Positions 11,179 to 22,679 of a stretch of 64,000 nucleotides of DNA are shown piece after piece; position 1 is the first letter of the stretch, and each line of letters opens with the position of its first letter. The notes below the pieces were generated by a model. It saw only the letters and a list, made by a program, of their open reading frames with translations. It was not told where the DNA came from and made no database searches. The translations under genes and the position numbers were made by a program. Source of the DNA: Primula veris (lineage: Eukaryota; Streptophyta; Magnoliopsida; Ericales; Primulaceae); the NCBI GenBank assembly GCA_963682055.1, contig OY821745.1, positions 6,951,501 through 7,015,500 on the forward strand, read 5' to 3'.

Positions 11179-12361
11179 GATTCGCATCTTGCTGTTCACA
11201 CGGTGACCACTTGGAAGTGTGTCCGGTTGAACAACCATGCGGTTTTGAAAGGGAGCTGGAGGGTAAAGTCTCAAGGTTTCACAAAAAGCTGCATGAAGGT
11301 AAGGCAACTTGTTCAACTCTTTCATGTTAAAGAGTCTAAACTTTCTAGCTTGATCATCTTCTGGTAATATTGATTCAAGTTCTTGTATAATATTTGTTTC
11401 CACCAACGGGGTCTTTGAAAGAAGCCAGATTAGCCAAGTTAGGGTTACGCCAGTCGTGTCTCGGCCACCAGCATTGAATAGAACAACGATGTCTCTCAAG
11501 ACGTCATATGGTTGTGCCTTGGATCCATAAACTTCATCGTCCGTCATAAAAAACTTAAGGGCGTCGAAACCCTCTACTTGTCCTTTTATATCTTCAGATT
11601 TCATTTTGATGTATTCGGCTGCAATACCGTCAAGGGTTCTCTTGGCTTTAGCTATATATTGCTTTCTCTCCTCCAATGTTTAACCATCTCTGTGTCCTCC
11701 ATACGAAACCTGGAGTCAAGAAATGCTGAAATATCCCATCATTTTCATAGTCCATGGCCGTCGCTAATGGAGTTTCCGGGAAATTGATGTCGAGAGACCT
11801 TGGATTGTAACCTGCTACTAATGTGCAAGTGGAATCAAGCATAAGTCTTGTGAACAGATCTTGCAAGTCCACAACCTAGCCTTCTTCTATAACATTTTCG
11901 AGAACTGGCATAAGCCCTTTTTCAAGATTATCACAGACTAGCTTGGCAGTGGCCTCCATGCACCGTTTGTCATTGAAAAATGCTCGAGCCATTTTCCTAT
12001 CTCTTCTCCACTCATTGTGGTCAGCATTGAGCAAAAATTCTCCATGAACATCATGAATCTTCTTGGGCTCCTCCCCTTTTTCGAAATTGTCAAAATTTTG
12101 GCTCAAGATGTAGTGAGCATTGGCAGGATCACATGTAAATAATCCAGATGTGTTCGAAAACCATATGCCTTTGAAAAGAAATGTGCCACCGGCTTCTTCT
12201 AGGATTTTGGTGAAATGATCGTGGATACGGTGGAAGTTTAGTGTGGCGGAAGGTATCATTCCTAAAAAAAGCCAGTTGATGGGGTGATTACGTTTAGTAC
12301 TCGAAAAGCTGTAAAGGAAAAGAAGAAAAATAGAAGAAAGAATTATTTCTATCCATTCAAA

Positions 12362-12560
12362 CACTACAAAAAAAACTTCCATATACTAACTAAAAATACC
12401 AACTTATTTGGTATTTGCTAATTGCTAACTGAATTACTAACTAAAATTTATATTTCTAACTGAATACTAACTACAAACTTATCGGTTAGTAAAATACCAA
12501 TTGATTACTAACTAACAGTTTTCAGTTGGTAATCAATTTGAGATTTGTCTTCTCGTCGTG
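12362..12560. mobile_element. CACTA-type MITE, 199 bp, at the 5' end of P450 pseudogene 1
   Basis: Starts CACTACAAAAAAAACTTCC and ends in a decayed complement TTTGTCTTCTCGTCGTG. The 3-bp flanks are AAA on both sides (12359-12361 and 12561-12563). Its interior consists of ACTAACTGAAT / GGTTAGTAAAATACCAA repeats, the same subterminal motifs as the large CACTA element at 58161-62252, so it is probably a derivative of that family. The P450 leader sequence resumes immediately to the right (CCGTGGAGATT against CCATGAGAGATT in the intact copy). Confidence 0.8.
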
Positions 12561-12563
12561 AAA

Positions 12564-13592
12564 CCGTGGAGATTTATATTAATCAAATTTTGATTTGCAT
12601 CGTTTTTGCATAAAAATGTCTATAAACGTGTTTATATTGATGTCCCTTGATCGCCCCTATATATATTGCAACATTTAGAAAGTTATTAGCTTATACATTT
12701 ACTTAGAACCACATGTAGTATTTAGTACTTGTCCATCTACACTAGAAATTTGAACCATATTTTACACCCAAAAAAAGGTGTCTGTCGTATTTCAATTTTA
12801 CTACTGACATCATAATTAATTTCCAAAAATATTTATAAAAATATAGTATCTTGACCATGCATTGCACGTACACTTGCACTGTTTTATGATATCCGCTAGT
12901 ATTGACTGAAGAAGATTTCTTGATTTAAATTTACGTTGATTTAGACGTCTTATCCAACTTTGCTTTAAGATTACTCTTTATCGTTGTCATTTCTATGACT
13001 GGCGTGATATAAAATTACGATACAAAAAACTCCCAGATTCTTTTTTTTTCCCAATCATTTGCCTATATTTGGCATGACTATAACTATATGATCATAACTA
13101 GTGGCCGTATAGACAAAATTTTAGAGACCGATCGATACGTGGATGCTAAAAAAACCCAAAATAAAATAAAATGAGAGGGTGGGGAATTTTTAATCGTGAT
13201 CGAGGTCCACCCACTAAAATATAGGTTAAGGAGGAGTTTTGGAAGAAAAAAAAAGGTTTTTAATGTTTTTGACGATGGCCATTCATAAAACCTGATAGTA
13301 TACCAATGTGGGAGTTCAGAGGCTCTTTAATTAATTAGATCGGTAGGGTAAATGACCGTCGAATCTGAACAACTCGTCATATTAAACATTATTGGAATTA
13401 TTAACATCCCCAAATCGATTTGGGTAATTAAAAGCGATATTGGTTAGGTTTACATTATTGCTATTGTAATTTGGGCAATTTTCATCAAGTCAGGGTTTAC
13501 GATGAATCAAAGTCGAGGCGTATACACATTTTGCATTGACCAAAATTGAGTCTTTTTTAGCTAGAGAAAATCCAAGATAATTGGTTATGTTG
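12564..13592. other. Upstream region of P450 pseudogene 1
   Basis: About 12900-13085 is recognisably homologous to the upstream region of the intact P450 (about 21255-21440): both share TTTGCTTTAAGATTAC, CATGACT-like and CTC(C/T)CAGATT segments in the same order. No gene is seen. Confidence 0.65.
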
Positions 13593-13597
13593 AACAG

Positions 13598-13928
13598 TTT
13601 TAAAATCCATATTCATTTACCATTAAAAGGTCTCGTAATGGTAAAGACGGAAACTCTTTATAAACCACAGGCTTGATCGATATTACATCGATGTGAGATA
13701 ATATAACTCTAACACTCCCCTCGCTCGTGGCCCAACATTTTAAGGATCCAACGAGCGGATATAATGAACGGGTGGAGGTGATGCCCAACATCGATGGCCC
13801 GCTCTGATACCCTGTTAAACCGCATATACCTTACCATTAAAAGACCTCGTAATGGTAAGGATGGGTAATTCTTTATAAACCACAGGCTCGATCGTTATCT
13901 AGTCGATGTGAGATAATATACTCTAACA
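13598..13928 (-). mobile_element. Second TRIM element, 331 bp, minus orientation
   Basis: Direct LTRs of about 117 bp (13598-13714) and 116 bp (13813-13928) share TAAAAG(A/G)(C/T)CTCGTAATGGTAA, CTTTATAAACCACAGGCT and GATGTGAGATAATATA. On the minus strand the LTR reads TGTTAGAG...TTTAACA and is followed by GGGTATCAGAGCGGGCC, an initiator tRNA-Met binding site. The flanks AACAG (13593-13597 and 13929-13933) are a perfect 5-bp duplication. The LTRs have diverged more than those of the TRIM at 10611, so this insertion is older. Confidence 0.9.
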
Positions 13929-13933
13929 AACAG

Positions 13934-14708
13934 TGTTTGGTTTTGAAGGTATCTCGAAGGATGAACGGGTAAATATGAGCGCAATGCATTATGTATTCGA
14001 TTTATGAGCCCATGATGAGTTTGACTGACTAGTGTTACAGGTGCAAAAAAGAAAGGAAAGTGTTGAACTGTATGCACTTAGAGTATCGTTGTACACACTT
14101 CAAGTGTAATTTCGAATACATTCCACCTACGTATTGAAGTGCATACAATTCAGGTGTGTTAAAAAGCACATACATTGATTTGAAGTACATACACTCCAAG
14201 TACTTGATATGTAAAACCTGTAAATTCGATCTTACACTCTTGATCTCTCTTTCCCTTTCTCTGTCTTCTTCTTTATTCTTAGCTTTCCGAAGCTTTATTA
14301 GAGTTTTCCGGAGCTGCCAAAAGCTCGTGAGACGTATCAAAGACCTTCTGGAAGCTTAGTTGGAGCGTTTAGAGGCCTCCCGGAGACATTTCATATGTGC
14401 TGCATGCAGAAGTACAATGTCTCCCGAGGACTTTACCAAGCTGATGACAGCCTTTCGGAACCTCGCCAGAGTTTTCAAAGTTCTTTGATGCTTTCCAATG
14501 CTTTGGACTAGCCAAAACTTTGATAATGCCTTGGCTTTCAAATCTCGATCGACAACCTTCTAGAGCATGATCGTAGTTCCAGTGGGGACCATGGACCACC
14601 AATGGCAATAGTGATGGTGGTAGGGATGTGTAGATTTGTTTGCATCATAGAGAGAATGTGTATTTTAGTGTATTAAGTTATGTAAAGACATTATCGCAAT
14701 TAAGATAA
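13934..14708. repeat. Spacer with P450-unit repeat (14260-14660)
   Basis: The 14080-14220 part has short imperfect repeats of GAAGTGCATACA/CACTTCAAGTGT type. The 14430-14540 part (GACAGCCTTTCGGAACCT, then GCCAAAACTTTGATAATG) is similar to 21745-21850. The 14560-14660 part (GGACCACCAATGG, then GCATCATAGAGAGAATGTGT) is similar to 32640-32720. These are shared parts of the duplicated P450 unit. No coding gene is recognised. Confidence 0.65.
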
Positions 14709-14854
14709 ACAAATAGAGGAAAAATTACCAAAAGATACAACTATTTTAAACTAATTACCAAAAAATTACACTCCAACACTTTATTCCCAAAACATACAAC
14801 TAATTAAAATTATAAATACTAAATAATTTATATTTTTTTAACATCTCTCTCTCT

Positions 14855-14902
<48 letters not shown>

Positions 14903-15199
14903 GTCAACTACAATATTCGTTCTCATCTCTCCGCCACCTATCTCCACCACCTTCCGCCACACATTCCTCCATCTCCGATCCCGTCACCACCTCCTCAAAT
15001 CTCAACCCTCCATCTTCCCCACACTCCTACTTTAACCTCAATTTCCACCGTCCGATCAAAACTCATTCCCCCAAAAACTTTATTTTTTATTTTTTTATAT
15101 GAATTAAGATTTTATTTTTCTTCGATCGGAACGATGCTCATTTTTGGGGCATAATTGGTAAGTAATTAAATAATTATGAATTTATCGTTTTCATTTTCC

Positions 15200-18080
15200 A
15201 CCCTAGTCATACACAATATATTTTGTATTTATTAACACTTTCCATTCTTTGTGTTTTTGTTATTCATACACAATATATCGTTTATACATGCTTTTTAATA
15301 CAGTCATACACAATACACAATTATACATGCTATTAAATACAGGCATACACAATACACTTTTTATACATGATTTTTAATACATGCATACACAATACACTTT
15401 TTGTACATGCTCTTTAATACAGACATACACAATACACAATTTATACATATTTTTTAATATATGCATACACAATACACTATTTATACATACTCTTTAATAC
15501 AGTAATACATAATACATATTTTATACATGCATACACAATACACAGTTTATACATGTTTTTTTAATACGGGCATACACAATACATTATTTATGCATGTTCT
15601 TTAATACAGACATACACAATACACAGTTTATACATGTTTTTTAATACGAACATACACAATACAGTATTTATACATGCTCTTTAATAAATGCATACACAAT
15701 ACATATTTTATACATGCTCTTTAATACAAGCATACACAATACACAATTATACATGCTATTAAATACAAACATACACAATACATTTTTTATACATGCTCTT
15801 TAATACATGCATACACAATACTCTTTTTGTACATGCTCTTTAATACAGACATACACAATACACAATACACAATTTATACATGTTTTTTAATACATGCATA
15901 CACAATACACTATTTATACATGCTCTTTAATACAGTAATACATAATACATATTTTATACATGCTATTTAATACATGCATACACAATACACAGTTTATAAA
16001 TGTTTTTTTAATACGAGCATACACAATACATTATTTATGCATGCTATTTAATACAGACATACACAATACACAGTTTATACATGTTTTTTAATACGGACAT
16101 ACGTAATACAGTATTTATATATGCTCTTTAATACATGCATACACAATACATATTTTATACATGCTCTTTAATACAAGCATACACAATACACAATTATACA
16201 TGCTATTAAATACAGACATACACAATACACATTTTATACATGCTCTTTAATACATGAATACACAATACCCTTTTTGTACATGCTCTTTAATACAGACATA
16301 CACAATACACAATTTATACATGTTTTTTAATACATGCATACACAATACACTATTTATACATGCTCTTTAATACAGTAATACATAATACATATTTTATACA
16401 TGCTATTTAATACATGCATACATAATACACAGTTTATACATGTTTTTTTAATACGAGCATACACAATACATTATTTATGCATGCTTTTTAATAGAGACAT
16501 ACACAATACACAGTTTATACATGCTTTTTAATACGGACATACACAATACAGTATTTATATATGCTCTTTAATAGATGCATACACAATACATATTTTATAC
16601 ATGCTCTTTAATACAAGCATACACAATACACAATTATACATGCTATTAAATACAGACATACACAATACACTTTTTATAAATGTTTTTTAATACATGCATA
16701 CACAATATCATTTTTGTACATGTTCTTTAATACAGACATACACAATACACAATTTATACATGTTTTTTAATATATGCATAGACAATATACTATTTATACA
16801 TGCTCTTTAATACAATAATACATAAGACATATTTTATACATGCTATTTAATACATGCATACACAATACACAGTTTATAGATGTTTTTTTAATACGAGCAT
16901 ACACAATACATTATTTATGCATGCTCTTTAATATAGACATACACAATACACAGTTTATACATGTTTTTTAATACGGACATACATAATACAGTATTTATAC
17001 ATGCTCTTTAATACATGCATACACAATACATATTTTATACATGCTCTTTAATACAGGCATACACAATACACAGTACACAGTTTATACATATTTTTTAATA
17101 CATGCATGCACAATACACTTTTCATACATGCTCTTTAATACAGGCATACACAATACACAGTTTATACATGTTTTTTTAATACGGGCATACACAATACACT
17201 ATTTATTTATGCTCTTTAATACAGGCATACACAATACATATTTTATACATGCTCTTTAATATAGGCATACACAATACATATTTTATACTTGCTGTTTAAT
17301 ACAGACATACACAATACACAGTTTATACATGTTTTTTTAATACGGGCATACACAATACATTATTTATGCATGCTCTTTAATACAGATATACACAATACAC
17401 CGTTTATACATGTTTTTTAATACGGACATACACAATACACTATTTATACATGCATACACAATACATATTTTATTCATTCTCTTTAATACATGCATACACA
17501 ATACACAGTTTATACATATTTTTTAATACATGCATGCACAAAACATTATTTATACATGCTATTTAATACAAACATACACAATACACAGTTTATACATGTT
17601 TTTTTAATACGGGCATACACAATACACTATTTATACATGTTCTTTAATACATGCATACACAATACATATTTTATATATGCTTTTTAATACATGCATGCAC
17701 AATACATTGTTTATACACGCTTTTTAATACAGTCATACACAATACATTCTGTATTCATTGACAGTTTATACATGTTTTTTTAATACGGGCATACACAATA
17801 CACTATTTATACATGCTCTTTAATACAGTCATACACAATACATATTTTATATATGCTTTTTAATACAGGGATACACAATACATTGTTTATACACGCTCTT
17901 TAATACAGTCATAAACAATACATTCTGTATCCATTGACACTGTCTATTTTTTTGTTTTTTTTCTTATTATTCATACACAATACAATTTTTATACATGTTC
18001 TTTAATACAGGCATACACAATACATAATTTATACATGTTTTTTAATACGAGCATACACAATACATTATTTTTATATATAT
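15200..18080. repeat. ~40-bp minisatellite with ~440-bp higher-order period
   Basis: The basic unit is about 40 bp, built on GCATACACAATACA and TTTATACATGCTCTTTAATAC, repeated about 70 times. A marked variant (CATACACAATACATTATTTATGCATG) returns at about 15570, 16012, 16451, 16890 and 17341, a spacing of 439-451 bp. Blocks of about 11 units have thus been amplified as a higher-order repeat. It codes for no convincing protein. Confidence 0.9.
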
Positions 18081-18900
18081 TTGTGATTTTGGATTTTTCT
18101 TGGTTTTTTTTTTGCCACTTTTTTGGAGATTTTTCGGGTTTTCGACTTTTTAAAGTTTTTTACAACACTTTTTTGGTTTTTTCGGCTTCTCGACTTTTGT
18201 GAAATTTTTTCATTCCTTTTGTGATTTTGGATATTTTTTGGGTTTTTTTACCAATTTTTTTGGTTTTTACGGTTACCGACTTTTTAAAAAGTTTTTTCAT
18301 CATATTTTTGATTTTTTTGAATTCTCGACTTTTTTGAACTTTTTTCATTTTTTTTTTTTGTAATTTTGTAATTTTCTTGTTTTTTTTTACCATATTTTTG
18401 GGCTTTTTTCGGGTTCTCGATTTTTCTAAACTTTATTTTTATTTATTTTTGTGAATTTGGATTTTTCTTGGTTTTTATTTTTATTTTTTGCCACTTTTTT
18501 GGAGTTTTTTCCGGTTCCCGACTTTTTAAAGGTTTTTTCAGCACTTTTTTTTGTTTTTTCAGGTTCTCGATTTTTGTGAACTTTTTTCGTTCTTTCTATG
18601 ATTTTGGATTTTTCTTTATTTTTTTTTTACTTTTTTAACCATTTTTTGGGCTTTTTCGGGTTCCCGACTTTTTAAAAGGTTTTTCCAGCCTTTTTTGGGT
18701 TTTTTCGGATTCTCGATTTTTTTGAACTTTTTTTCATTTTTTTGTGAATTTTGATTTTTATTGGTTTTTTTTTTATTTTTTAACATTTTTTGGATTTTTT
18801 CGGGTTTCCGACTTTTTTAAATGTTTTTCCAGCATTTTTTGGGTTTTTTCGGCATCTCGGCTTTTTTGAATTTTTTTTATTTTTTGTTGTAATTTTATTT
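18080..18900. repeat. T-rich ~145-bp tandem array
   Basis: Six to seven degenerate units beginning GTGATTTTGGATTTTTCTTG, each with a TTTTTTCGGGTTCCCGACTT block and a CTCGA(C/T)TTTT block. Unit starts are near 18086, 18222, 18356, 18451, 18597, 18741 and 18889. It lies at the right end of the 4.4-kb MULE-like element. Confidence 0.75.
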
Positions 18901-19134
18901 TTTTCGGTTTAGAAGTTATTTTAACATTAAATAAGATAGTATTTTGTGAAAAAAAAATGATGATTTAGAAAGAGATGAGAGAGAGGAGAAAGAGAAATTT
19001 TTTGATAGGTGAGGAGAAATATATATATTTTTATATTTTGGGTTAATTGTATGTTTTGGGAATAATTTGTTTGACTTGTATGTTTTAATAATATTTCATA
19101 ATACATATCTTTTGGGAATTGACCCACAAATAAA

Positions 19135-19442
19135 TGAGTAGGTATAAGTAAGAAAAACCTTTATTTAACTTTGGGAATATATTTTCTCTCTCTCTCTATA
19201 TATATATATATGAGGTTTTACTACAAAAACAAATAGTCTAACTTATACGAACAGAGGTAAAGAAAGAAAAGTTGAAAATGTAGATGAAGATCATAGATTC
19301 ATAGTATTTAGGGATACTAATATGCAATACACAATATAGTATGTTATAATGATAACTTGTACATATGAAGTAAAACAACTGCATGGATTACATTAAAAAT
19401 TAAGGAACTTTCATTCTTTTTAAATCAAATATTTATGCCACA
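19135..19442. other. 3' flank of the intact P450
   Basis: Contains a (CT)n(TA)n microsatellite (about 19185-19212) and a segment homologous to the 3' flank of pseudogene 1. No gene is seen. Confidence 0.6.
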
Positions 19443-20951
19443 TTAATATTCCGTTCTCTTGGTGATATTAACCATTAAACCATTTTTCATTCGAATGATG
19501 CTTGAAGGTGCAGGGGTAACACTGTGTCCTTCCACTATTCTGATATTGTAATTATGGATGACACAAGCTGCAATGGTTTTCATCCTCGAAAAAGCATCGT
19601 TTTTTCCAAGACAAACCCGTGGTCCAGTGCTAAAAGCCATCAAATACTTATTAACCAAGTCGGATCTTATCTCTCCTTTTTCTGACAACCATCTTTCGGG
19701 CTTGAATTCAAGACAATCACTTCCCCAAATTGATTTCATTCTTCCCAATGCATACCATGATAAAATGATTAGAGTCTTACGGTACACACGGTGACCACTT
19801 GGAAGGGTGTCCGGTTGAACAGCCATGCGGTTCTGATAGGGAGATGGAGGGTAAAGTCTCAAGGTTTCGCAAAAAGCTGCATGAAGGTAAGGCAACTTGG
19901 TCAACTCTTTCAAGTTAAAGAGTCTAAATTTTGTTGCTTCATTTTCTGGTAATATTGATTCAAGTTCTTGTCTAATTTTTGTTTCCACCAACGGATTCTT
20001 TGAAAGAAGCCAGATTAGCCAAGTGAGGGCTGCGCCAGTCGTGTCACGACCACCGGTATTGAAGACAACAACCATGTCTCTCAAGAAGTTGTATGGTTGT
20101 GACTTAGATCCAGATACTTCATCGTCAGTCATGAAAAATTTAAGGGCATCAAAACCCTCTACTTGTCCTTTTATATCTTCAGATTTCCTTTTTATGTATT
20201 CGGCTGCGATACCGTCAAGGGTTCTCTTGGCTTTAGCCATTGCTTTCTCTCCTCCAATGTTTAGCCATCTCTGCGTCCTCCATATGAAATCAGGAGTTAA
20301 GAAACGTTGTAATATTCCATCAGCTTCAATGTCCATGGCCGTTGCCAATGGAGTTTCCGGGAAACTGATGTCAAGAGAACTTGGATTGTAACCGGTTACT
20401 AAAGTGCAAGTGGAATCGAGCATAAGTCTTATGAATAGATCTTGCAAGTCAACCACCTTGCCTTCTTCTATAATATTTTCGAGAACTGGTACCAGTCCCT
20501 TTTCAAGATTATGACGAACCAGATTGACAGTAGACTCTATGCACCGCTTGTCATTAAAGAAAGCTCGGGCTGTTTTTCTATCTCTTCTCCACTCATCATG
20601 GTCAGAATTGAACAAAAAATCTCCATGAACCTCAAAAATCTTCTTCGACTCCTCCCCTTTTTCATAATTGTCGAAATTTTGGCTCAATACATATTGAGCA
20701 TTGGCAGGATCACATGTAAATATAGCAGAAGTATTAGTAAACCATACGCCTTTGAATAGAAATGTTCCACCGGCTTCTTCTAGCTTTTCGGTGAAGTGGT
20801 CGTGGATACGATGGAGGTTGAGTGCTACCGTTGGTATCATTCCTAAAAACGGCCAGTTGATGGGATGACCACGTTTGCTACTAAAGAAGCTATAAAGGAA
20901 AAGAAGGAAAATAGAAAAAATAATTATTTCTATGTATCCAAAGGAAGCCAT
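19443..20951 (-). CDS. Cytochrome P450, CYP96A-like (CYP86 clan), intact, intronless
   Basis: A single exon of 502 codons starting at MASFGYIEI (ATG 20951-20949). An upstream in-frame ATG at 21023 would add 24 residues but lies at the TATA-like box, so I prefer the internal start. A membrane anchor (residues about 7-25) is followed by the hinge PINWPFLGMIP (30-40), I-helix GGRDTT (300-305), ExxR as ETLR (362-365), PERW (418-421) and the heme loop FSTGPRVCLG with Cys447. All essential residues are present. Length, lack of introns and overall sequence fit the CYP96A family. ER-bound CYP96A15 (MAH1) hydroxylates alkanes to secondary alcohols and ketones in leaf wax, while CYP96T enzymes of Amaryllidaceae couple phenols, so the substrate cannot be read from sequence. 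The two flanking copies are pseudogenes. Confidence 0.92.
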   Translation of the reverse strand: MASFGYIEIIIFSIFLLFLYSFFSSKRGHPINWPFLGMIPTVALNLHRIHDHFTEKLEEAGGTFLFKGVWFTNTSAIFTCDPANAQYVLSQNFDNYEKGEESKKIFEVHGDFLFNSDHDEWRRDRKTARAFFNDKRCIESTVNLVRHNLEKGLVPVLENIIEEGKVVDLQDLFIRLMLDSTCTLVTGYNPSSLDISFPETPLATAMDIEADGILQRFLTPDFIWRTQRWLNIGGEKAMAKAKRTLDGIAAEYIKRKSEDIKGQVEGFDALKFFMTDDEVSGSKSQPYNFLRDMVVVFNTGGRDTTGAALTWLIWLLSKNPLVETKIRQELESILPENEATKFRLFNLKELTKLPYLHAAFCETLRLYPPSPYQNRMAVQPDTLPSGHRVYRKTLIILSWYALGRMKSIWGSDCLEFKPERWLSEKGEIRSDLVNKYLMAFSTGPRVCLGKNDAFSRMKTIAACVIHNYNIRIVEGHSVTPAPSSIIRMKNGLMVNITKRTEY

Positions 20952-21021
20952 GAGAGATTGGTAGAGTTGTGCTTTGATTATAAACATTGATATTTGGTGA
21001 ATTGAGTGCCGGACAACGTTC

Positions 21022-21031
21022 AATTTATAGG
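21022..21031 (-). promoter_or_regulatory. TATA-box candidate of the intact P450
   Basis: Minus strand CCTATAAATTG, about 75 bp upstream of the chosen ATG. Position and sequence fit a plant TATA box; there is no direct proof. Confidence 0.5.
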
Positions 21032-22353
21032 ATAGTCAACTTATTCAGAACTATGATTATTTATTACTATTCTTTTACACGTTGTTTCATGTTTGGGAAG
21101 TCACATGTCAACCCTGCAGGGGCTAGAATTTTGATCTCTATTTTCTAGTCTTAATTTTAGTTTTTTAAGTTGAAATGAATAATTTTAAATTTAGCATAGC
21201 AAATAATACAAGCAAACTTAATTAATAACAGTGCAATAATTGATTCCCATCTGAATTGATACTTAGGAAGATTTGTTGCTTGAAATTTAAGTGAACTTAC
21301 ACGTCCTAGTCATTTTTGCTTTAAGATTACACTTTCTCAATTTAATTACATGACTAGTGCAAGGTATGTTACTATACAAAAGCTCTCAGATTGTTTTAAA
21401 AAAATTCAGTTGTTTATTTGGCAAATAGCAATGACTAACAATATTCAGAAGCCATAAGAGAAATAGAAATTATAGACAAATTATTTAGAGACGGTTAAAA
21501 TATATCTTTAGATAATAATTTTCAGGGACTAAAATAATTTTGTTAGCAGGATTTTTTTTTTTTGTCACCAAATTTAAATTTTAAGGTCCAAAATTATAAA
21601 TAAAAAATTGTCTCAAAGACAATGTCATACCAACATTAAAAGACAATTTAAATTTGTCTGGATATCTATTTTGAGGTAAAATTAAATTCTTCCATCATGT
21701 TGGTATAAGCTTGTATATGGAGGCAATCTTATTTTTAATTTTGTTCCCTAAAGCTAACGACAGCCTTTGGGAGCCTTTGCCGAGTTTGTCAGAGTTCTCT
21801 AGTGCTTTTCAAAGCTTGTTGAAGCTAGCCAAAGTTTCGATAATGTTTTCCCTTAGCTTTACTTTTTATTTATTCAATATCCAGTCCATTTTATTAATAA
21901 AACAGTAAAAATATTCTTTCATGAGTCACGCCCCTCATGATAGCGTTTTCGATCAAAACAGTAACGGAAAATAATGGCATTACGACCTACAATCAAAAGA
22001 CAATTAGTACTAATAAACCTATTTTACTAAAAATATGGCAAAAAACAACAAAATTAACAATTTTAATCTCCAATTTCCAAAGCAAAAATAATCTACAATG
22101 ACTTGCTATTTACTCCTTATGTCCCCTATCCTCATATCTCTTATACATCGTCGTGATCAAAGTGATCTAAACAACAAATTTTTTGCTTAAAAAGGAGATT
22201 AGCCATGTTAATTTAGTGCAAAAAAAACAGTCCAAAATATGCAATATCAACTGAATCACCAGTTTAGTACGAATTAAGTAGAAAGCTAAAAAAACAAACT
22301 CTCGTCTCACTTAGACAAACTTGTTGAAAAAAGATTTCATACTGCTACATCTT
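21032..22353. other. P450 upstream region and duplicated-unit spacer
   Basis: 21255-21440 matches the upstream region of pseudogene 1 (about 12900-13085). 21745-21850 matches part of 14430-14540. The rest is AT-rich with no recognised gene. Confidence 0.6.
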
Positions 22354-22679
22354 AAATTTTGTATGTAATTCCTCTAACACAAGGGGTTTCGTTCTGGTCC
22401 AAAACATATGTCGCATGAGTGAGCTTTGTGAACTTCATGGGTGAGAAAAAGGTCTTCTTGGAGCCGTGCGTTCCTTGTTTTGCTAAAACATCTACCATCT
22501 GATTCTGTTCCCTATATATATGACATAAATCACAACTCATAAGATCTATTAGTTCAACTAAATCCAACCATAAAGTATCAAATTTATGCCCTGGTTTGGT
22601 GTCTTTTTTACAACAATTGGCAATAAGTTCAGAGTCCGTTTCTATGCAAATATTACTAATATTTAACATGTAACATATA
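22354..22679 (-). pseudogene. RNase H-like (RVT_3) ORF, C-terminal half, cut by the Copia element
   Basis: Reads MLNISNICIETDSELIANCC through HIYREQNQMVDVLAKQG to a stop at 22354. The D of IETDSE and the D of MVDVLAK match the third and fourth acidic positions of plant RVT_3-type RNase H domains. The N-terminal half lies on the far side of the Copia insertion (32383-32574); with one target duplication removed the two halves join in frame. The retained frame and the acidic residues suggest it was a whole domain before the insertion. Confidence 0.85.

Larger units (their letters stand above)
10125..12382 (-). pseudogene. CYP96A-like cytochrome P450 pseudogene, copy 1, with three insertions
   Basis: It is collinear with the intact copy at 19443-20951. 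The damage, 5' to 3', is as follows. The ancestral ATG has become ACG. A 199-bp CACTA-type MITE (12362-12560) lies in the fourth or fifth codon. A Lys codon has become TAG at 11876-11878. A 4-bp insertion near 11655 shifts the frame (AGCAATATATAGC against AGCAATGGC in the intact copy). A 568-bp TRIM is inserted at 10611-11178 just before the IIFSWYALG block. A 151-bp TIR element (10204-10354) lies near the C terminus, with PSSIIQMKHGLKVNIT and a stop at 10125 beyond it. The I-helix (GGRDTTG) and ETLR motifs survive. The heme motif reads FSSRPRLCLEK: the conserved Gly after FSx has become Arg and the Gly after Cys-Leu has become Glu. It is clearly non-functional. Confidence 0.93.
14718..19125. 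mobile_element. MULE-like non-autonomous element, 4.4 kb, filled with minisatellite
   Basis: The left end GGAAAAATTACCAAAAGATA and the reverse complement of the right end GGGTCAATTCCCAAAAGATA begin a TIR of about 90 bp; both arms also contain TTATTCCCAAAACATACAA at similar distance. The flanks ACAAATAGA (14709-14717) and ACAAATAAA (19126-19134) are a 9-bp duplication with one mismatch. Inside are an (AT)n tract (about 14858-14900), a GC-richer 14930-15150 segment, a 2.9-kb minisatellite (15200-18080) and a T-rich tandem array (18080-18900). There is no transposase. The homologous duplicated unit at about 32765 (CACAATTAAGGTGAACAATT) appears to be the empty site. Confidence 0.75.

Noticed and set aside
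17041..17687. Two ORFs with FLIHACTIHY/YMLFNTGIHNTQ repeats
   Set aside because: Repetitive translation of the 40-bp minisatellite; other units carry stops and shifts.
15200..18080. CRISPR-like array
   Set aside because: Units are contiguous degenerate repeats without unique spacers, in a plant nuclear context within transposon ends.
18160..18393. Lys-rich 77-codon ORF
   Set aside because: Product of the T-rich tandem array on the opposite strand; no conservation signal.
19897..20391. 164-codon plus-strand ORF inside the intact P450
   Set aside because: Antisense shadow of the P450 reading frame, which carries all family motifs.
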